From positions 220,693-284,692 of the forward strand of contig PMLJ01000014.1 in the NCBI GenBank assembly GCA_003158855.1: a DNA stretch of 64,000 nucleotides, written 5' to 3'. This document shows positions 8,598-17,799 of this stretch, piece after piece. Below the pieces are notes generated by a model. It worked only from the letters and a program-made list of their open reading frames with translations. It was not told where the DNA came from and searched no databases. The stretch's first letter is position 1. Each line of letters opens with the position of its first letter. The translations under genes and the position numbers were made by a program. The stretch is from Acidimicrobiaceae bacterium (GTDB lineage: Bacteria > Actinomycetota > Acidimicrobiia > Acidimicrobiales > RAAP-2).

Positions 8598-9481
8598 CAC
8601 TCGCTGAACCGCGACTGCAGGACGTGCCACTGCTCGGGCGCGCGCCGAATCAGACCCTCGAGCTCGTGGGCGATCAGTTGGGTGACCCGGGTCACGTCGT
8701 CGCGAAGCCGACCCGACCGCTCGGCCTCAATCGGGGGCGTAATGACGGCGAAGTGGTCGCGTCCGGGCCCCGCATAACACGCGGCGCCGAGAAGAGTGGC
8801 CCCGGTGCGAAGGGCCAGGGTCGCGGGTCCCGCGGGGATCGCCACGCGTTTGCCGAAGAACTCCACTTCGATGCCGCCGCCCTGGATGTCGCGGTCGCAC
8901 AGCAGCCCCACGACGCCGCCGTTCTTCAGCGTCTGCAAGAGCACGGTGCCGGCGTGGGCGTCGAGGGGTTCAATGTTGATTCCGATCGCCTCGCGTTTCC
9001 TCTTGAACCACTCGAACAGCTCGCGCGGCTCGAGCTCCTCGGCGACGGCGGTCATTGGCATGTCCAGAGTCGCCAGGAACGCACCGCCCCACTCCCAGCT
9101 GCCGATGTGGGGAAGTGCGATCACGACCCCTCTTCCTAGCCCCTTCGCCGCGACGAGGTGCTCGAGGCCTTCGCCAATGACGAAGCGGTCGGTGATGGTC
9201 GACTTGCTCAACGCGGGCAGCTTGGCACTCTCGGCCCAGTACTGGCCGTAACTGGCGAAGGCCCGCTCAACGAAGCTCTCCAGCAGCCGCTCATCGAGCG
9301 CGACGCCCGGGGCCGCGAGCGCGTGGGCCACGTTCGTGCCCAGGTGCGACCGTGCTCCCTTCATGCGGCGTCCGACAAGGGTTGAAATCCCGACGCCGAG
9401 CGCTACGTCCAACCGCTCTGGAAGCCGCTCGAGCACCGCCCCCATGGATTTGAAGAGTGCGACGCGCGCTCGGCCGGCCAC
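8594..9481 (-). CDS. patA: Phosphatidylinositol mannoside acyltransferase (PatA-like)
   Basis: 295 residues of the LpxL/HtrB-like acyltransferase family. The catalytic HX4(D/E) motif is HIGSWE, within VIALPHIGSWEWGGAFL, and a later LLCDRDIQGGGIEVEFFGK matches the acceptor/donor site of the family. In mycobacteria the equivalent protein between pgsA1 and pimA (Rv2611c) acylates the mannose of PIM. The GTG start lies three bases after the pgsA stop; the stop overlaps pimA. Confidence 0.9.
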   Translation of the reverse strand: MAGRARVALFKSMGAVLERLPERLDVALGVGISTLVGRRMKGARSHLGTNVAHALAAPGVALDERLLESFVERAFASYGQYWAESAKLPALSKSTITDRFVIGEGLEHLVAAKGLGRGVVIALPHIGSWEWGGAFLATLDMPMTAVAEELEPRELFEWFKRKREAIGINIEPLDAHAGTVLLQTLKNGGVVGLLCDRDIQGGGIEVEFFGKRVAIPAGPATLALRTGATLLGAACYAGPGRDHFAVITPPIEAERSGRLRDDVTRVTQLIAHELEGLIRRAPEQWHVLQSRFSEW

Positions 9482-9484
9482 CAG

Positions 9485-10150
9485 CTAGTGACGCGACGCG
9501 CGACTTGGTCCTCGGCGAAGCCGGCTCGAGTGAGGGTGGGTCCGGCTCATCGAGGGCGCCGCTGGCGGGGGGCTCGCCGCAATCTGCCACACCCTCCAGA
9601 ATCTCCCGGCCGCGGTCATCGCCGTCAGGACCAGCATCAGCCAAAGGACGGGAATGAAGATCTGGGTCGCGAGCAAGGCGATGCCGAGCAGCACCATCCG
9701 CTCGGCCCTTTCCATCAGACCGCCCTTGGCATCGAGGCCCAGGCTCTCGGCCTTCGAGCGCTGGTAGGAGATCATGAAGGTGGTCGTCAGGATCGCGAAT
9801 GGCAAGAGCACCAGCTGGCCGTGGTGGCGCGCGTCGAGGTAGTACGCCACTCCCCCGAGCAGCACCGCGTCAGAGAGCCGGTCGACGACCGAGTCGAAGA
9901 AACTTCCCCGCTGGCTCGCTCGATGCGAGGCTTTTGCGACCGGTCCGTCGAAGAGATCGTGGAATCCGGTCAACGTGAGCAGCACGATCGCGAGGTAGAA
10001 GTAACCGACGGCGATGGCCCACGCCGTCGCGCACGCGAAGACCAGGCCCGATCCCGTGAGCACGTCCGCCGAGAAACCGACCCGCACCAGCCAACGGCCT
10101 ATTGGGGCAGTCGTGGCGTCCACCGACTTTCGAAAATTTCCGTCGAACAT
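9485..10150 (-). CDS. pgsA: CDP-alcohol phosphatidyltransferase, probable phosphatidylinositol phosphate synthase
   Basis: 221 residues with about five or six membrane spans. The CDP-alcohol phosphotransferase signature runs from Asp65 to Asp90 with the expected spacing. The invariant aspartates are Asp65, Asp68, Asp86 and Asp90, with Gly69 and Gly82. The usual DGxxAR arginine is Lys73 (DGPVAK). By position before patA-pimA it should make the phosphatidylinositol (phosphate) backbone for PIM. The last 35 residues are a Pro/Ser/Arg-rich soluble tail. The motif establishes the family; the substrate is inferred from context. Confidence 0.9.
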   Translation of the reverse strand: MFDGNFRKSVDATTAPIGRWLVRVGFSADVLTGSGLVFACATAWAIAVGYFYLAIVLLTLTGFHDLFDGPVAKASHRASQRGSFFDSVVDRLSDAVLLGGVAYYLDARHHGQLVLLPFAILTTTFMISYQRSKAESLGLDAKGGLMERAERMVLLGIALLATQIFIPVLWLMLVLTAMTAAGRFWRVWQIAASPPPAAPSMSRTHPHSSRLRRGPSRASRH

Positions 10151-10205
10151 TGATCCTCCGGATCCTTTTCGCGAAGTCTACCGGCGCTGCCCGGCGATAC
10201 CGGGT

Positions 10206-10706
10206 CTAGAACTGGGCACGGACCTTTTGCCAGGTCGACTGCAGGGATTCGGGCAGAACCCTCGTCTCGCCGATCGAGGTCATGAAATTCGTGTCGCCGG
10301 TCCATCTGGGCAGCACGTGACCGTGCAAATGCTTGGGAATCCCCGCTCCCGCAGCCAAACCGAGGTTCATGCCGACGTTCATTCCGTCGGGGCCATAGGC
10401 CGCCTCGACGGCGCGCACGGTGCGTCGAAGGGTCCAGAAAAACTGCTCGTACTCGTCGTCGCTCAGCTCCTGCAGGTCCGCCACGTGACGCCGTGGCAGG
10501 ACCAGGAGGTGGCCCGAACCGTAGGGGAAGGCGTTCAAGATGACGTAGGTCGCCTCGTTTCGAAACAGCACCCCCGACGACGCGTTCACCTCGTCCTGGG
10601 CGAAGGTGCAAAAGACGCACTCCCCTTCGTCGCGCGAGTTCTCGCTCGCGCTCGTGCCCGTGACGTACGCCTCGCGCCACGACGCCGAAAAACGCTCGAG
10701 CGGCAC
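10206..10706 (-). CDS. HIT-family nucleotide hydrolase/phosphorylase
   Basis: 166 residues. The histidine triad is HLHGHVLPRW (residues 126-135), preceded by HLLVLPRRHVADL and a CxxC pair (ECVFC, 30-33). Homologues at this exact position, between thrS and pgsA (Rv2613c in M. tuberculosis), are Ap4A phosphorylase/hydrolases. The GTG start shares a base with the thrS stop (TAGTG), tying it to threonyl-tRNA synthetase, a possible source of Ap4A. Substrate is inferred. Confidence 0.9.
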   Translation of the reverse strand: MPLERFSASWREAYVTGTSASENSRDEGECVFCTFAQDEVNASSGVLFRNEATYVILNAFPYGSGHLLVLPRRHVADLQELSDDEYEQFFWTLRRTVRAVEAAYGPDGMNVGMNLGLAAGAGIPKHLHGHVLPRWTGDTNFMTSIGETRVLPESLQSTWQKVRAQF

Positions 10707-12688
10707 TAGAGCGCCTCGGGTGAGCCGTGGCTGGCGATCTCATCGAGCAGACGGCTGCGAAACTGCCCGAAAGTGACGCCGCGCTCGGGATGGTTCGATC
10801 CCCGGGCGTTGATGCCGAGGGTGCCGCTCGCGACGTCGTCGTCGCCCACCACCAGGATGTAGGGAATCTTCTCCATCTTGGCCCGGCGGATCCGGGCGCC
10901 GAGGGGCTCGTTCGCCGCCTCGGTCTGCACGCGAACACCGTCGAGACGGAGCGCGGCCACGACTTCGTTGGCGTAGTCGTCGTGGTCGTCTCGAACGCCG
11001 AGCACGCGGACCTGCTCGGGGCTCATCCACGTCGGCATGTTGCCCGCGTAGTGCTCGATCAGAATCGCCATGAAGCGTTCAACCGAGCCGAAGAGCGCCC
11101 GGTGGATCATGATCGGCCGGTGACGGGCGTTGTCGGCGGCGACGTAGCTCGCCTCGAAGCGCTGGGGCGTCTGGAAGTCCAATTGGATGGTGGAGAGCTG
11201 GTGGGTGCGCCCGATGGCGTCGCGCGCCTGCACGGAGATCTTCGGCCCGTAGAAGGCGCCGCCTCCCTCGTCGAGCACCAGCTCGAGCCCGACGCTTCCG
11301 GCGACGGTCGCGAGCGTGCTCTCGGCCTCGCTCCACTCCTCGTCGCTGCCGACGGCCTTGCCCTCGGGGCGCGTCGAGAGCTCCAGGTAGAAGTCGTTGA
11401 GCCCGAAATCGCGCAGGAGGTCGAGCACGAAGTTGAGCAGGCTCGTCAGCTCGTCGGACATCTGCTCGCGGGTGCAGAAGATGTGCGCGTCGTCCTGGGT
11501 CATGCCGCGCACCCGCGTGAGTCCGTGGACGGCGCCGGATTTTTCGTAGCGGTACACCGTTCCGAACTCGAACATTCGCAGCGGAAGCTCACGGTAGCTG
11601 CGCTGGCGCGACTTGAAGATGAGCACGTGGAACGGGCAGTTCATCGGCTTCAGGTAGTAGTTCTGCCCGTCGTCGAGCTCCATCGCAGGATACATGGAGT
11701 CGGCGAACCACTCGAGGTGGCCCGAGGTCTCAAAGAGCTCGGACTTCGTGATGTGCGGCGAGTTGACGAACTCGTAGCCGCCCGCCACGTGGCGGCTGCG
11801 CGAATAGTCCTCCATCACCCGGCGAATGGTCCCGCCCTTGGGGTGAAAGACCGCGAGGCCTGGCCCGAGTTCGGACGGGAACGAGAAGAGATCCAGTTCC
11901 TGGCCCAGTCGACGGTGATCGCGCTTCTCGGCCTCTTCCAACTGGGTCAGGTGCGCAGCCAGCGCATCCTTCGACTCCCACGCGGTGCCGTAGATGCGCT
12001 GCAGCTGGGGACGCTTCTCATCGCCCCGCCAGTACGCACCGGCGACCCGCATCAGCTTGAAGAAGCCCAGGCGTGCCGTCGAGGGAACGTGGGGCCCGCG
12101 ACAGAGGTCGCGAAACTCCGGGGTGTTCGAATACGTCGACACGACCGACGAGTTCGCCACCTCGGCGAGGTCCTCCTCGCTCGCACCGGATCTGACCGCG
12201 TTGATGATCTCGACCTTGAAGGGCTGGTCCTTGAAGAGCTCGAGCCCGTCCTCGAAGGAGTGCTCCGAACGGGTGAACGGCTGATTCTCGCCGACGATCT
12301 TGCGCATTTCATCTTCGATGCGCGCGAGGTCGTCGTCGCTGAACCTCGCCCCGCCGGGCAGCGAGAAGTCGTAGTAGAAGCCGTCGCGGATCGCCGGTCC
12401 TATGGCGTAGTGCGCCCCCGGCCAGAGCCGGGTGACCGCCTGGGCGAGGACGTGGGCGGTCGAGTGACGAAGTACCTCGCGACCCTTCTCGCTGGCGGGC
12501 GTGATGATCGCCACGGTCGCGCCATCGGGCAACGGGGCGCTGAGGTCGGTCAGCTGACTGTTCACTTCGGCGGCGAGGGCGTCCTTCGCGAGACGAGCCC
12601 CGATCGCCGCCGCGAGATCGAGCGCCGTTGATCCCTGCGCCAGGGTGCGGTGGCTGCCGTCAGGGAGTTGTACATCAAGATCCGACAT
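10706..12688 (-). CDS. thrS: Threonyl-tRNA synthetase
   Basis: 660 residues in the standard order: TGS domain (1-60); the editing/second additional domain with HSTAHVLAQA and CRGPH; the class II catalytic core with the zinc-site residues in KPMNCPFHV and MIHRALFGSVERF; motif 2 at RMFEFGTVYRYEKSG; and a C-terminal anticodon-binding domain. It charges tRNA-Thr and edits mischarged serine. 16 bp separate it from mshC upstream. A large open frame on the opposite strand is only a codon-bias shadow. Confidence 0.98.
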   Translation of the reverse strand: MSDLDVQLPDGSHRTLAQGSTALDLAAAIGARLAKDALAAEVNSQLTDLSAPLPDGATVAIITPASEKGREVLRHSTAHVLAQAVTRLWPGAHYAIGPAIRDGFYYDFSLPGGARFSDDDLARIEDEMRKIVGENQPFTRSEHSFEDGLELFKDQPFKVEIINAVRSGASEEDLAEVANSSVVSTYSNTPEFRDLCRGPHVPSTARLGFFKLMRVAGAYWRGDEKRPQLQRIYGTAWESKDALAAHLTQLEEAEKRDHRRLGQELDLFSFPSELGPGLAVFHPKGGTIRRVMEDYSRSRHVAGGYEFVNSPHITKSELFETSGHLEWFADSMYPAMELDDGQNYYLKPMNCPFHVLIFKSRQRSYRELPLRMFEFGTVYRYEKSGAVHGLTRVRGMTQDDAHIFCTREQMSDELTSLLNFVLDLLRDFGLNDFYLELSTRPEGKAVGSDEEWSEAESTLATVAGSVGLELVLDEGGGAFYGPKISVQARDAIGRTHQLSTIQLDFQTPQRFEASYVAADNARHRPIMIHRALFGSVERFMAILIEHYAGNMPTWMSPEQVRVLGVRDDHDDYANEVVAALRLDGVRVQTEAANEPLGARIRRAKMEKIPYILVVGDDDVASGTLGINARGSNHPERGVTFGQFRSRLLDEIASHGSPEAL

Positions 12689-12704
12689 CGTGGCCTTTCG
12701 TCGC

Positions 12705-13826
12705 CTACAGCGTAATGCCGAGCAACGCGGCGCCCAGAGCCACGCTGAAGCCGGCGTGGGCCGCCTGGTCGATCAGTTCGAGCGCCAGGGGCGTGTTGAG
12801 ATCGTCGTCGAGGGCGTTTCGCACGTCGTCGAGCACCGAACCCGGACGGCCGGTCGTCAGCGTCGAGCGCCAGGTGGCGAGCCGAGACTGCGCCCTCGAG
12901 AGCAGTTCGTCGCGCCACTCCCAGTCCGAGCGGTAGTGCTGATCGAGCAACGCCAGGCGCACGGCCGCGGGCTCGGCCCGTTCGGCGAGCTGGGAGACGA
13001 AGACCAGGTTGCCGAGCGACTTGGACATCTTCGTCCCGTCGAGGCCCACGAGTCCCACGTGCATCCAGTGCTTCACGAATCGCGCGCCGGTCACCGATTC
13101 GCTCTGGGCGGCCTCGCACTCGTGATGCGGGAACGCGAGGTCGCGTCCACCGCCGTGCACGTCCAACGTGGCTCCGAGGTCGCGAAGGGCCAACGCGGAG
13201 CACTCGATATGCCAGCCGGGCCGCCCGGCGCCCCAGCGCGACTCCCAGGCCGGCTCGTCCTCGAGCGACGGCTGCCAGAGCACGAAGTCGAGCGGGTCGC
13301 GCTTGCGCGGGTCGTCGGGACGGCCGCCGTGGACGGCCGCGAGATCGAGCATGGAGTCACGGCTCTCGTGGCTGACTTGGCCGAACCGGGGGAACTTCGA
13401 CACCTCGAAGAACACCCAACCGTCGATCTCGTACGCGAGACCCTGGTCGAAGGTCTGTCCGATCAGCGTCAGTATTTCGGGGATCGCCCCGGTGGCGCGC
13501 GGCTCTGAGTAGACCGGCAGCAGGTTGATCAGCTGCATGTCGCGGTCGAACTTCGCCATCTCCTGGGCCGCGAGGTCCAGGTAGTTCACCCCGAGCTCAC
13601 GGGCCTTGCGCAACATGTCGTCGTCGACGTCGGTGACGTTGCGCACGCAGCGGGTCTCGTGGCCGTCGTCGCGCAGGCGGCGCTGCAGCACGTCGAACGA
13701 GAGGTAGACAAAGGCGTGCCCGAGGTGCGCGGCATCGTACGGGGTGATCCCGCAGCTGTACATCGTAACGACCGGACCCGCCTCAAGGGGAAAGACTCCT
13801 TCGCGCGCGGTGTCGTACAGCCGCAT
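12705..13826 (-). CDS. mshC: MshC, cysteine:glucosaminyl-inositol ligase (mycothiol synthesis)
   Basis: 373 residues, a class I cysteinyl-tRNA-synthetase fold without the tRNA-binding C-terminus. The N-terminus LYDTAREGVFPLEAG and MYSCGITPYDAAHLGHAF (HIGH motif as HLGH) match MshC rather than CysS. HHECEAAQSES and GTKMSKSLGNLV (KMSKS) complete the site. It couples cysteine to glucosaminyl-inositol in mycothiol synthesis. The start at 13826 overlaps the npdG stop by one base (TGATG). Distinction from CysS rests on the N-terminus and the short length. Confidence 0.88.
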   Translation of the reverse strand: MRLYDTAREGVFPLEAGPVVTMYSCGITPYDAAHLGHAFVYLSFDVLQRRLRDDGHETRCVRNVTDVDDDMLRKARELGVNYLDLAAQEMAKFDRDMQLINLLPVYSEPRATGAIPEILTLIGQTFDQGLAYEIDGWVFFEVSKFPRFGQVSHESRDSMLDLAAVHGGRPDDPRKRDPLDFVLWQPSLEDEPAWESRWGAGRPGWHIECSALALRDLGATLDVHGGGRDLAFPHHECEAAQSESVTGARFVKHWMHVGLVGLDGTKMSKSLGNLVFVSQLAERAEPAAVRLALLDQHYRSDWEWRDELLSRAQSRLATWRSTLTTGRPGSVLDDVRNALDDDLNTPLALELIDQAAHAGFSVALGAALLGITL

Positions 13827-14476
13827 CAGTGGCTCAGCCCGGCCAACTTCACGTAGCTGTGAGCCTTGTGTCGGATGTTGATCGATATGCACACAGCCGT
13901 GAAGGCCTCGATCGGGCTCGCGAGCGACATGGATCCGGCGATGATGCCCGTCAGGCCGGGCATGTGGTTCACCAGCTCGTTGACGCGCTTGCGTGCCCCG
14001 TCGTTGTCGGAGAAGATCACGACGTCGGCGTCAAGGCCGCTGTCGAGGTCCTCCATCTGTGCGGCGGGAAGGTGGTGGAACGCTCCGACGACGGTGCTGT
14101 CGGGCAGCGCGAAGGCTATTTGGGCGGCCATTGAACCGCGCGCCGGATAGAGGGGCACCAGTTCACGGCCTTCACGACTGAGCGCGTTCACCATGGAGAT
14201 GACGGTCTTGTTCGCGAGCTGGGCGCGAAGGGCGCTCACCGTCGCGACCGCCGAGTCCCAGGGCGTCGCGACGACCACGAGTTCGCACGTCGCCGCCTCT
14301 TCGTTCGTACCGCCGCGCACGCTGCCGCTGCCGCGAGGGGTGATTCCCTTCGCCGTTTCGCTCGCTCGATCGGCGTCGCGCGATCCGAGCACCACGTCGT
14401 AGCCGCAGGTCGCCAGTCGAATCGCGACGCCGCGCCCGGCCGGTCCGGTACCGCCAAGAATGCCCACAGTCTCCAT
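13826..14476 (-). CDS. npdG: F420H2:NADP+ oxidoreductase (NpdG/Fno family)
   Basis: 216 residues with an N-terminal Rossmann motif VGILGGTGPAGRGVAIRLA, LGSRDADRA for NADP binding, and the conserved SMVNALSREGRELVPLYPARGSM-type segment (about residues 120-140). The enzyme moves hydride between F420 and NADP. I use the ATG at 14476; the frame continues upstream but would run into the divergent reductase promoter. It shows the organism uses F420. Coupled to mshC by a one-base overlap. Confidence 0.85.
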   Translation of the reverse strand: METVGILGGTGPAGRGVAIRLATCGYDVVLGSRDADRASETAKGITPRGSGSVRGGTNEEAATCELVVVATPWDSAVATVSALRAQLANKTVISMVNALSREGRELVPLYPARGSMAAQIAFALPDSTVVGAFHHLPAAQMEDLDSGLDADVVIFSDNDGARKRVNELVNHMPGLTGIIAGSMSLASPIEAFTAVCISINIRHKAHSYVKLAGLSH

Positions 14477-14519
14477 CGTTGTCCTCGTCGCTTTGATTGT
14501 CTGGAAGTACGCTAACAAT
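14477..14519. promoter_or_regulatory. Divergent intergenic region between npdG and the InhA-like gene
   Basis: Only 43 bp separate the divergent start codons, so promoters for both genes must overlap each other or extend into the coding regions. The stretch is more AT-rich than its surroundings (for example gtacgctaacaata just before the plus-strand ATG). No -35/-10 pair can be named with confidence. Confidence 0.4.
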
Positions 14520-15299
14520 ATGGGACTACTCACCAATCACCGAATCCTCGTCACGGGCGTTTTGACCGATGACTCGTTGGCATTTGGGATTGCCAAGCGC
14601 GCGCTGGAAGAAGGCGCGACGGTCGCGCTCTCGGGAGCGGGCCGGGGCACGTCGCTGACCCGCCGGACATCGCGCAAACTCGGTGACGTTGGTGAAATCA
14701 TCGAACTCGACGTCACCGATCCCGCCCAGATCGCGAGCGCCGTCACCGAGGTCGAGGAGCGCTTCGGCCGCCTCGACGGGCTAGTCCACGCGATTGGCTA
14801 CGCCCCGGAGTCGTGCCTCGGCAGCGGCATGTTCGCTGCCCCCTTCGCCGACGTCGCAATGGCGATGCAGATCTCGACGTATTCGCTGGCGGCCCTCGTC
14901 GGCGCCTTTCGGCCCCTGCTGCAAAAGAGCGAGGCGCACGGCGGCGCGTCGGTCATAGCCCTCGACTTCGACGGAACGCGCGCCTTTCCCATGTACGACT
15001 GGATGGGCGTCATGAAGGCCGGGCTGGAATCGCTCGGACGCTATCTCTCAAGAGAGGTGGGGCCGGACAAGATCCGGGTCAACATGCTCGCCGCCGGACC
15101 CATCCGCACCATGGCCGCCAAGTCAATACCAGGCTTCTCCCTTTTCGAGGACACGTGGGCGGAGCGCGCTCCGCTCGGATGGGACGTCAATGATTCGAGC
15201 GCCGTCGCCGACACCGCGATTGCGCTGCTTTCGCCACTTCTTCGTGGAACGACCGCCTCGGTCATCCACGTCGACGGCGGCGCCCACGCGATGGGCTAG
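14520..15299 (+). CDS. inhA: Enoyl-ACP reductase (InhA/FabI family)
   Basis: 259 residues, a short-chain dehydrogenase fold of the FabI/InhA branch: ILVTGVLTDDSLAFGIAKRA (nucleotide loop), LVHAIGYAP, catalytic Tyr and Lys in MYDWMGVMKAGLES (Y-x6-K), then AAGPIRTMAAKSIPGF and HVDGGAHAMG. The details resemble mycobacterial InhA closely. It reduces the enoyl intermediate in fatty acid elongation. Its stop overlaps the convergent ABC exporter stop through a shared CTAG. InhA versus a generic FabI cannot be settled without a tree. Confidence 0.88.
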   Translation: MGLLTNHRILVTGVLTDDSLAFGIAKRALEEGATVALSGAGRGTSLTRRTSRKLGDVGEIIELDVTDPAQIASAVTEVEERFGRLDGLVHAIGYAPESCLGSGMFAAPFADVAMAMQISTYSLAALVGAFRPLLQKSEAHGGASVIALDFDGTRAFPMYDWMGVMKAGLESLGRYLSREVGPDKIRVNMLAAGPIRTMAAKSIPGFSLFEDTWAERAPLGWDVNDSSAVADTAIALLSPLLRGTTASVIHVDGGAHAMG

Positions 15300-17194
15300 C
15301 GCTCCTGGGTCGCGAACTGGGTCTCGTAAAGGTCGTGGTAGAGCCCACCCGCCGCCAGCAACTCCTCGTGCGTGCCGCGCTGGACAATGCGTCCGGCTTC
15401 AACGACGAGTATCTGATCGGCATTCCTGATCGTCGACAAGCGGTGCGCGATCACGAGCGACGTGCGTGAGGACATTGTCTCCTCGAACGCGCGCTGCACG
15501 GCCGCCTCGCTCTCGGCATCGAGGTGGGCGGTCGCTTCGTCGAGCACCACGAGACGCGGTGACTTCAACATCAGCCTCGCGAGCGCCACGCGCTGCTTCT
15601 CCCCACCCGAGAGCCGGTAGCCCCGCTCACCGACCACCGTCGCGAGCCCGAGCGGCAGCGTCTCAATGAGGCTCCAGATCTGCGCGGCCCGGAGTGCGGC
15701 TTCAACCTCCGCCTCGCTGGCGTCGGGCTTCGCGAAGATCAGATTGGCGAGAAGCGTGTCGTGGAAGAGATGCGGATCCTGCGTGACGACGCCGACGGCC
15801 ATGTTGAGCGAGGCGGTCGTCGCGTCGCGGATGTCGACGCCGTTGATCTTCACCGAACCCTTGTCGGCGTCGTAGAGCCTCGACACCAGGAGCGAGATGG
15901 TCGTCTTGCCGGCACCACTGTGGCCCACGAGTGCGGTCATCGTGCCGGGCACCACCCGAAAGGAGAGATCGTGGAGCACTTCGCTGCGCGGGGTGTCGTC
16001 GAGACGCGCCACCGCTTCTAGCGACGCCAGCGACACGTCCTCGGCGCCGGGATACGAGAAATCCACGTGGTCGAAGACGAGCTCCGCGGGCCCGTCGGGT
16101 ATCGCCACCGCGTTCGGGCTCTCCTTGATCATGGGTTCGAGGTCGAGAACCTCGAAGAGCCGCTCAAAGCTCACCATGGCCGACATGTAGTCGATGTTCA
16201 GATTGGACAACTGGGTGAGCGGCCCGTAGAGCCGAGTCAGGTACTGCGTCAGGGCTACCACGGTCGCGAGTTCCGCGGGGGTGCGGAGAGCCGCCACCCC
16301 ACCGAATCCGTACGCGAAGGCGGTCGCGAGAGCCGCAGTGAGCGAGAGCGCGATGAAGAAGAACCGCTGATACGTGGCCTGACGGATGCCGATGTCCCGA
16401 ACCTGGCTCGCGCGTGATTCGAAGTACTGGAGTTCCTCCGTCGGCCGCCCGAAGAGCTTCACCAGCATGGCGCCCGCGACGTTGAAGCGTTCGCTCATCA
16501 CCATGTTCATCTCGGCGTTCAGTTCCATGCCGCGCTGGAACAAGGTGCCGAGACGTCGACCAACCCGACGGGCCGGAATCAAGAAGACCGGGAGCAGGAT
16601 CAGGGCGACGAGCGAGATCTGCCAACTGAGCACGAACATCGTCGCGAGAATGATCGACGAGAGTATGACGTTGCCGACGACGTTCGAGAAGAGATCGGTA
16701 AAGGCCTGTTGGGCTCCGACCACGTCGTTGTTGAGGCGACTGATCAGGGCGCCGGTCTGGGTTCGTGAAAAGAAGGCGATGGGCATCTCTTGGATGTGCT
16801 TGAAGACCCTCGCGCGCAGGTCGAAGATAAGACTCTCGCCGATGACTGCTGAGATTCGCCGCTCGAACATCGACAGGACCGCGTCGACGAGCGCGAGCAC
16901 CGCAGTCAGCAGGGCTAGGCCAATGATCAGCCTCTCCCTATCGATCACCCTCCCCCTCTTCTTTAAGACCTGGATGATAATTTCGCGGAGCAGGAGCGGC
17001 GACACGGAACTCACGACCGCGCCGAGCACGACAGCGATAAGGAACACTACGAGCAGCGTCTTGTAGGGTCTTGCGAACTGGAGAATCCGGGGCAGCGTGC
17101 CCTTCTTGATCCGGTGCTCGAGGATCATGCGGTCTTTTCGCATTGAACGCATTCCCATGAGTCCCGCGCTCATTCCGCCACCGTGCATGCTCAT
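15296..17194 (-). CDS. ABC exporter, fused membrane and ATPase domains (ABCB type)
   Basis: 632 residues: a six-span transmembrane domain (about 45-340), then a nucleotide-binding domain with Walker A GHSGAGKTTISLL, signature LSGGEKQRVALARL and Walker B RLVVLDEATAHLD, and the H-loop in SLVIAHRLST. Such half-exporters work as homo- or heterodimers for lipids or drugs; substrate unknown. No second half-transporter is adjacent, so a homodimer is more likely. The Met/Gly-rich N-terminus is typical of actinobacterial members. Confidence 0.92.
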   Translation of the reverse strand: MSMHGGGMSAGLMGMRSMRKDRMILEHRIKKGTLPRILQFARPYKTLLVVFLIAVVLGAVVSSVSPLLLREIIIQVLKKRGRVIDRERLIIGLALLTAVLALVDAVLSMFERRISAVIGESLIFDLRARVFKHIQEMPIAFFSRTQTGALISRLNNDVVGAQQAFTDLFSNVVGNVILSSIILATMFVLSWQISLVALILLPVFLIPARRVGRRLGTLFQRGMELNAEMNMVMSERFNVAGAMLVKLFGRPTEELQYFESRASQVRDIGIRQATYQRFFFIALSLTAALATAFAYGFGGVAALRTPAELATVVALTQYLTRLYGPLTQLSNLNIDYMSAMVSFERLFEVLDLEPMIKESPNAVAIPDGPAELVFDHVDFSYPGAEDVSLASLEAVARLDDTPRSEVLHDLSFRVVPGTMTALVGHSGAGKTTISLLVSRLYDADKGSVKINGVDIRDATTASLNMAVGVVTQDPHLFHDTLLANLIFAKPDASEAEVEAALRAAQIWSLIETLPLGLATVVGERGYRLSGGEKQRVALARLMLKSPRLVVLDEATAHLDAESEAAVQRAFEETMSSRTSLVIAHRLSTIRNADQILVVEAGRIVQRGTHEELLAAGGLYHDLYETQFATQER

Positions 17195-17249
17195 CCTGAC
17201 TCCTTTGCCCTTAGCAGTGTAGGAACCGCAAGTCCCTTGTCGCCCGGGC

Positions 17250-17771
17250 TCAGGCGTCGTCTAGGTGCCTCTTCAATTCACGCAGGTCATTCTGATAGGA
17301 GACTCTCGCCTCTTCTCGCATGTGATCGAGCGAGTCGCCAGCGCGCCCTTCCATCTCCCACGTCCGGAGGCTCACGACGTTGCCCGGCTCTTCCTTCAAC
17401 ACCTCAAAAACCGCCCGACTCGTCATCCTCACGGCGTCGAGCAGCCCGGACACACCTCGCGCCTCGAAGCGCCAGTTCGGATTTGGCCCCGGGGATGGCT
17501 CGAACCAACCCATGGCGCGGAGTCGTTGCTCGTCACTTTCAGAGAGCGCCACTGCGTCTCCAATGTTGAGGTTCGAGATCACCTCGGCGATGATTCCGCC
17601 GTCTGGCTCGATCCAGAACTGCACGTACCGCACGTCCTCGAACTCGGCAATCGCCACGAGGCACCGTGGGTCCCCCGCCATGGCCCCGAGCATCTCGGGC
17701 AGATTGGCGACGAAGGAACCGACCGTCGACTGAACGGCGTTTCTCGGACCGGTGACGTGAACTCTTCCCAC
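17250..17771 (-). CDS. TY-Chap/YbjN-like domain protein
   Basis: 173 residues, soluble, GTG start. The region RYVQFWIEPDGGIIAEVISN followed by LSESDEQRLRAMGWFEPSPG and NWRFEARG resembles the actinobacterial YbjN-like (TY-Chap) fold, a relative of type III secretion chaperones. Function is unknown. It stands between the ABC exporter and a LysE-type permease with short gaps (55 and 28 bp) on the same strand. The family call is from pattern memory only. Confidence 0.6.
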   Translation of the reverse strand: MGRVHVTGPRNAVQSTVGSFVANLPEMLGAMAGDPRCLVAIAEFEDVRYVQFWIEPDGGIIAEVISNLNIGDAVALSESDEQRLRAMGWFEPSPGPNPNWRFEARGVSGLLDAVRMTSRAVFEVLKEEPGNVVSLRTWEMEGRAGDSLDHMREEARVSYQNDLRELKRHLDDA

Positions 17772-17799
17772 ATCTTCAGAGTACGAACGGGGTGTGACG

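Noticed and set aside
10727..12631. Long plus-strand open frame (634 codons) opposite thrS
   Set aside because: Antisense shadow of a high-GC gene: the composition is Arg/Val/Glu/His-rich, no family is recognisable, and thrS on the other strand is unmistakable.
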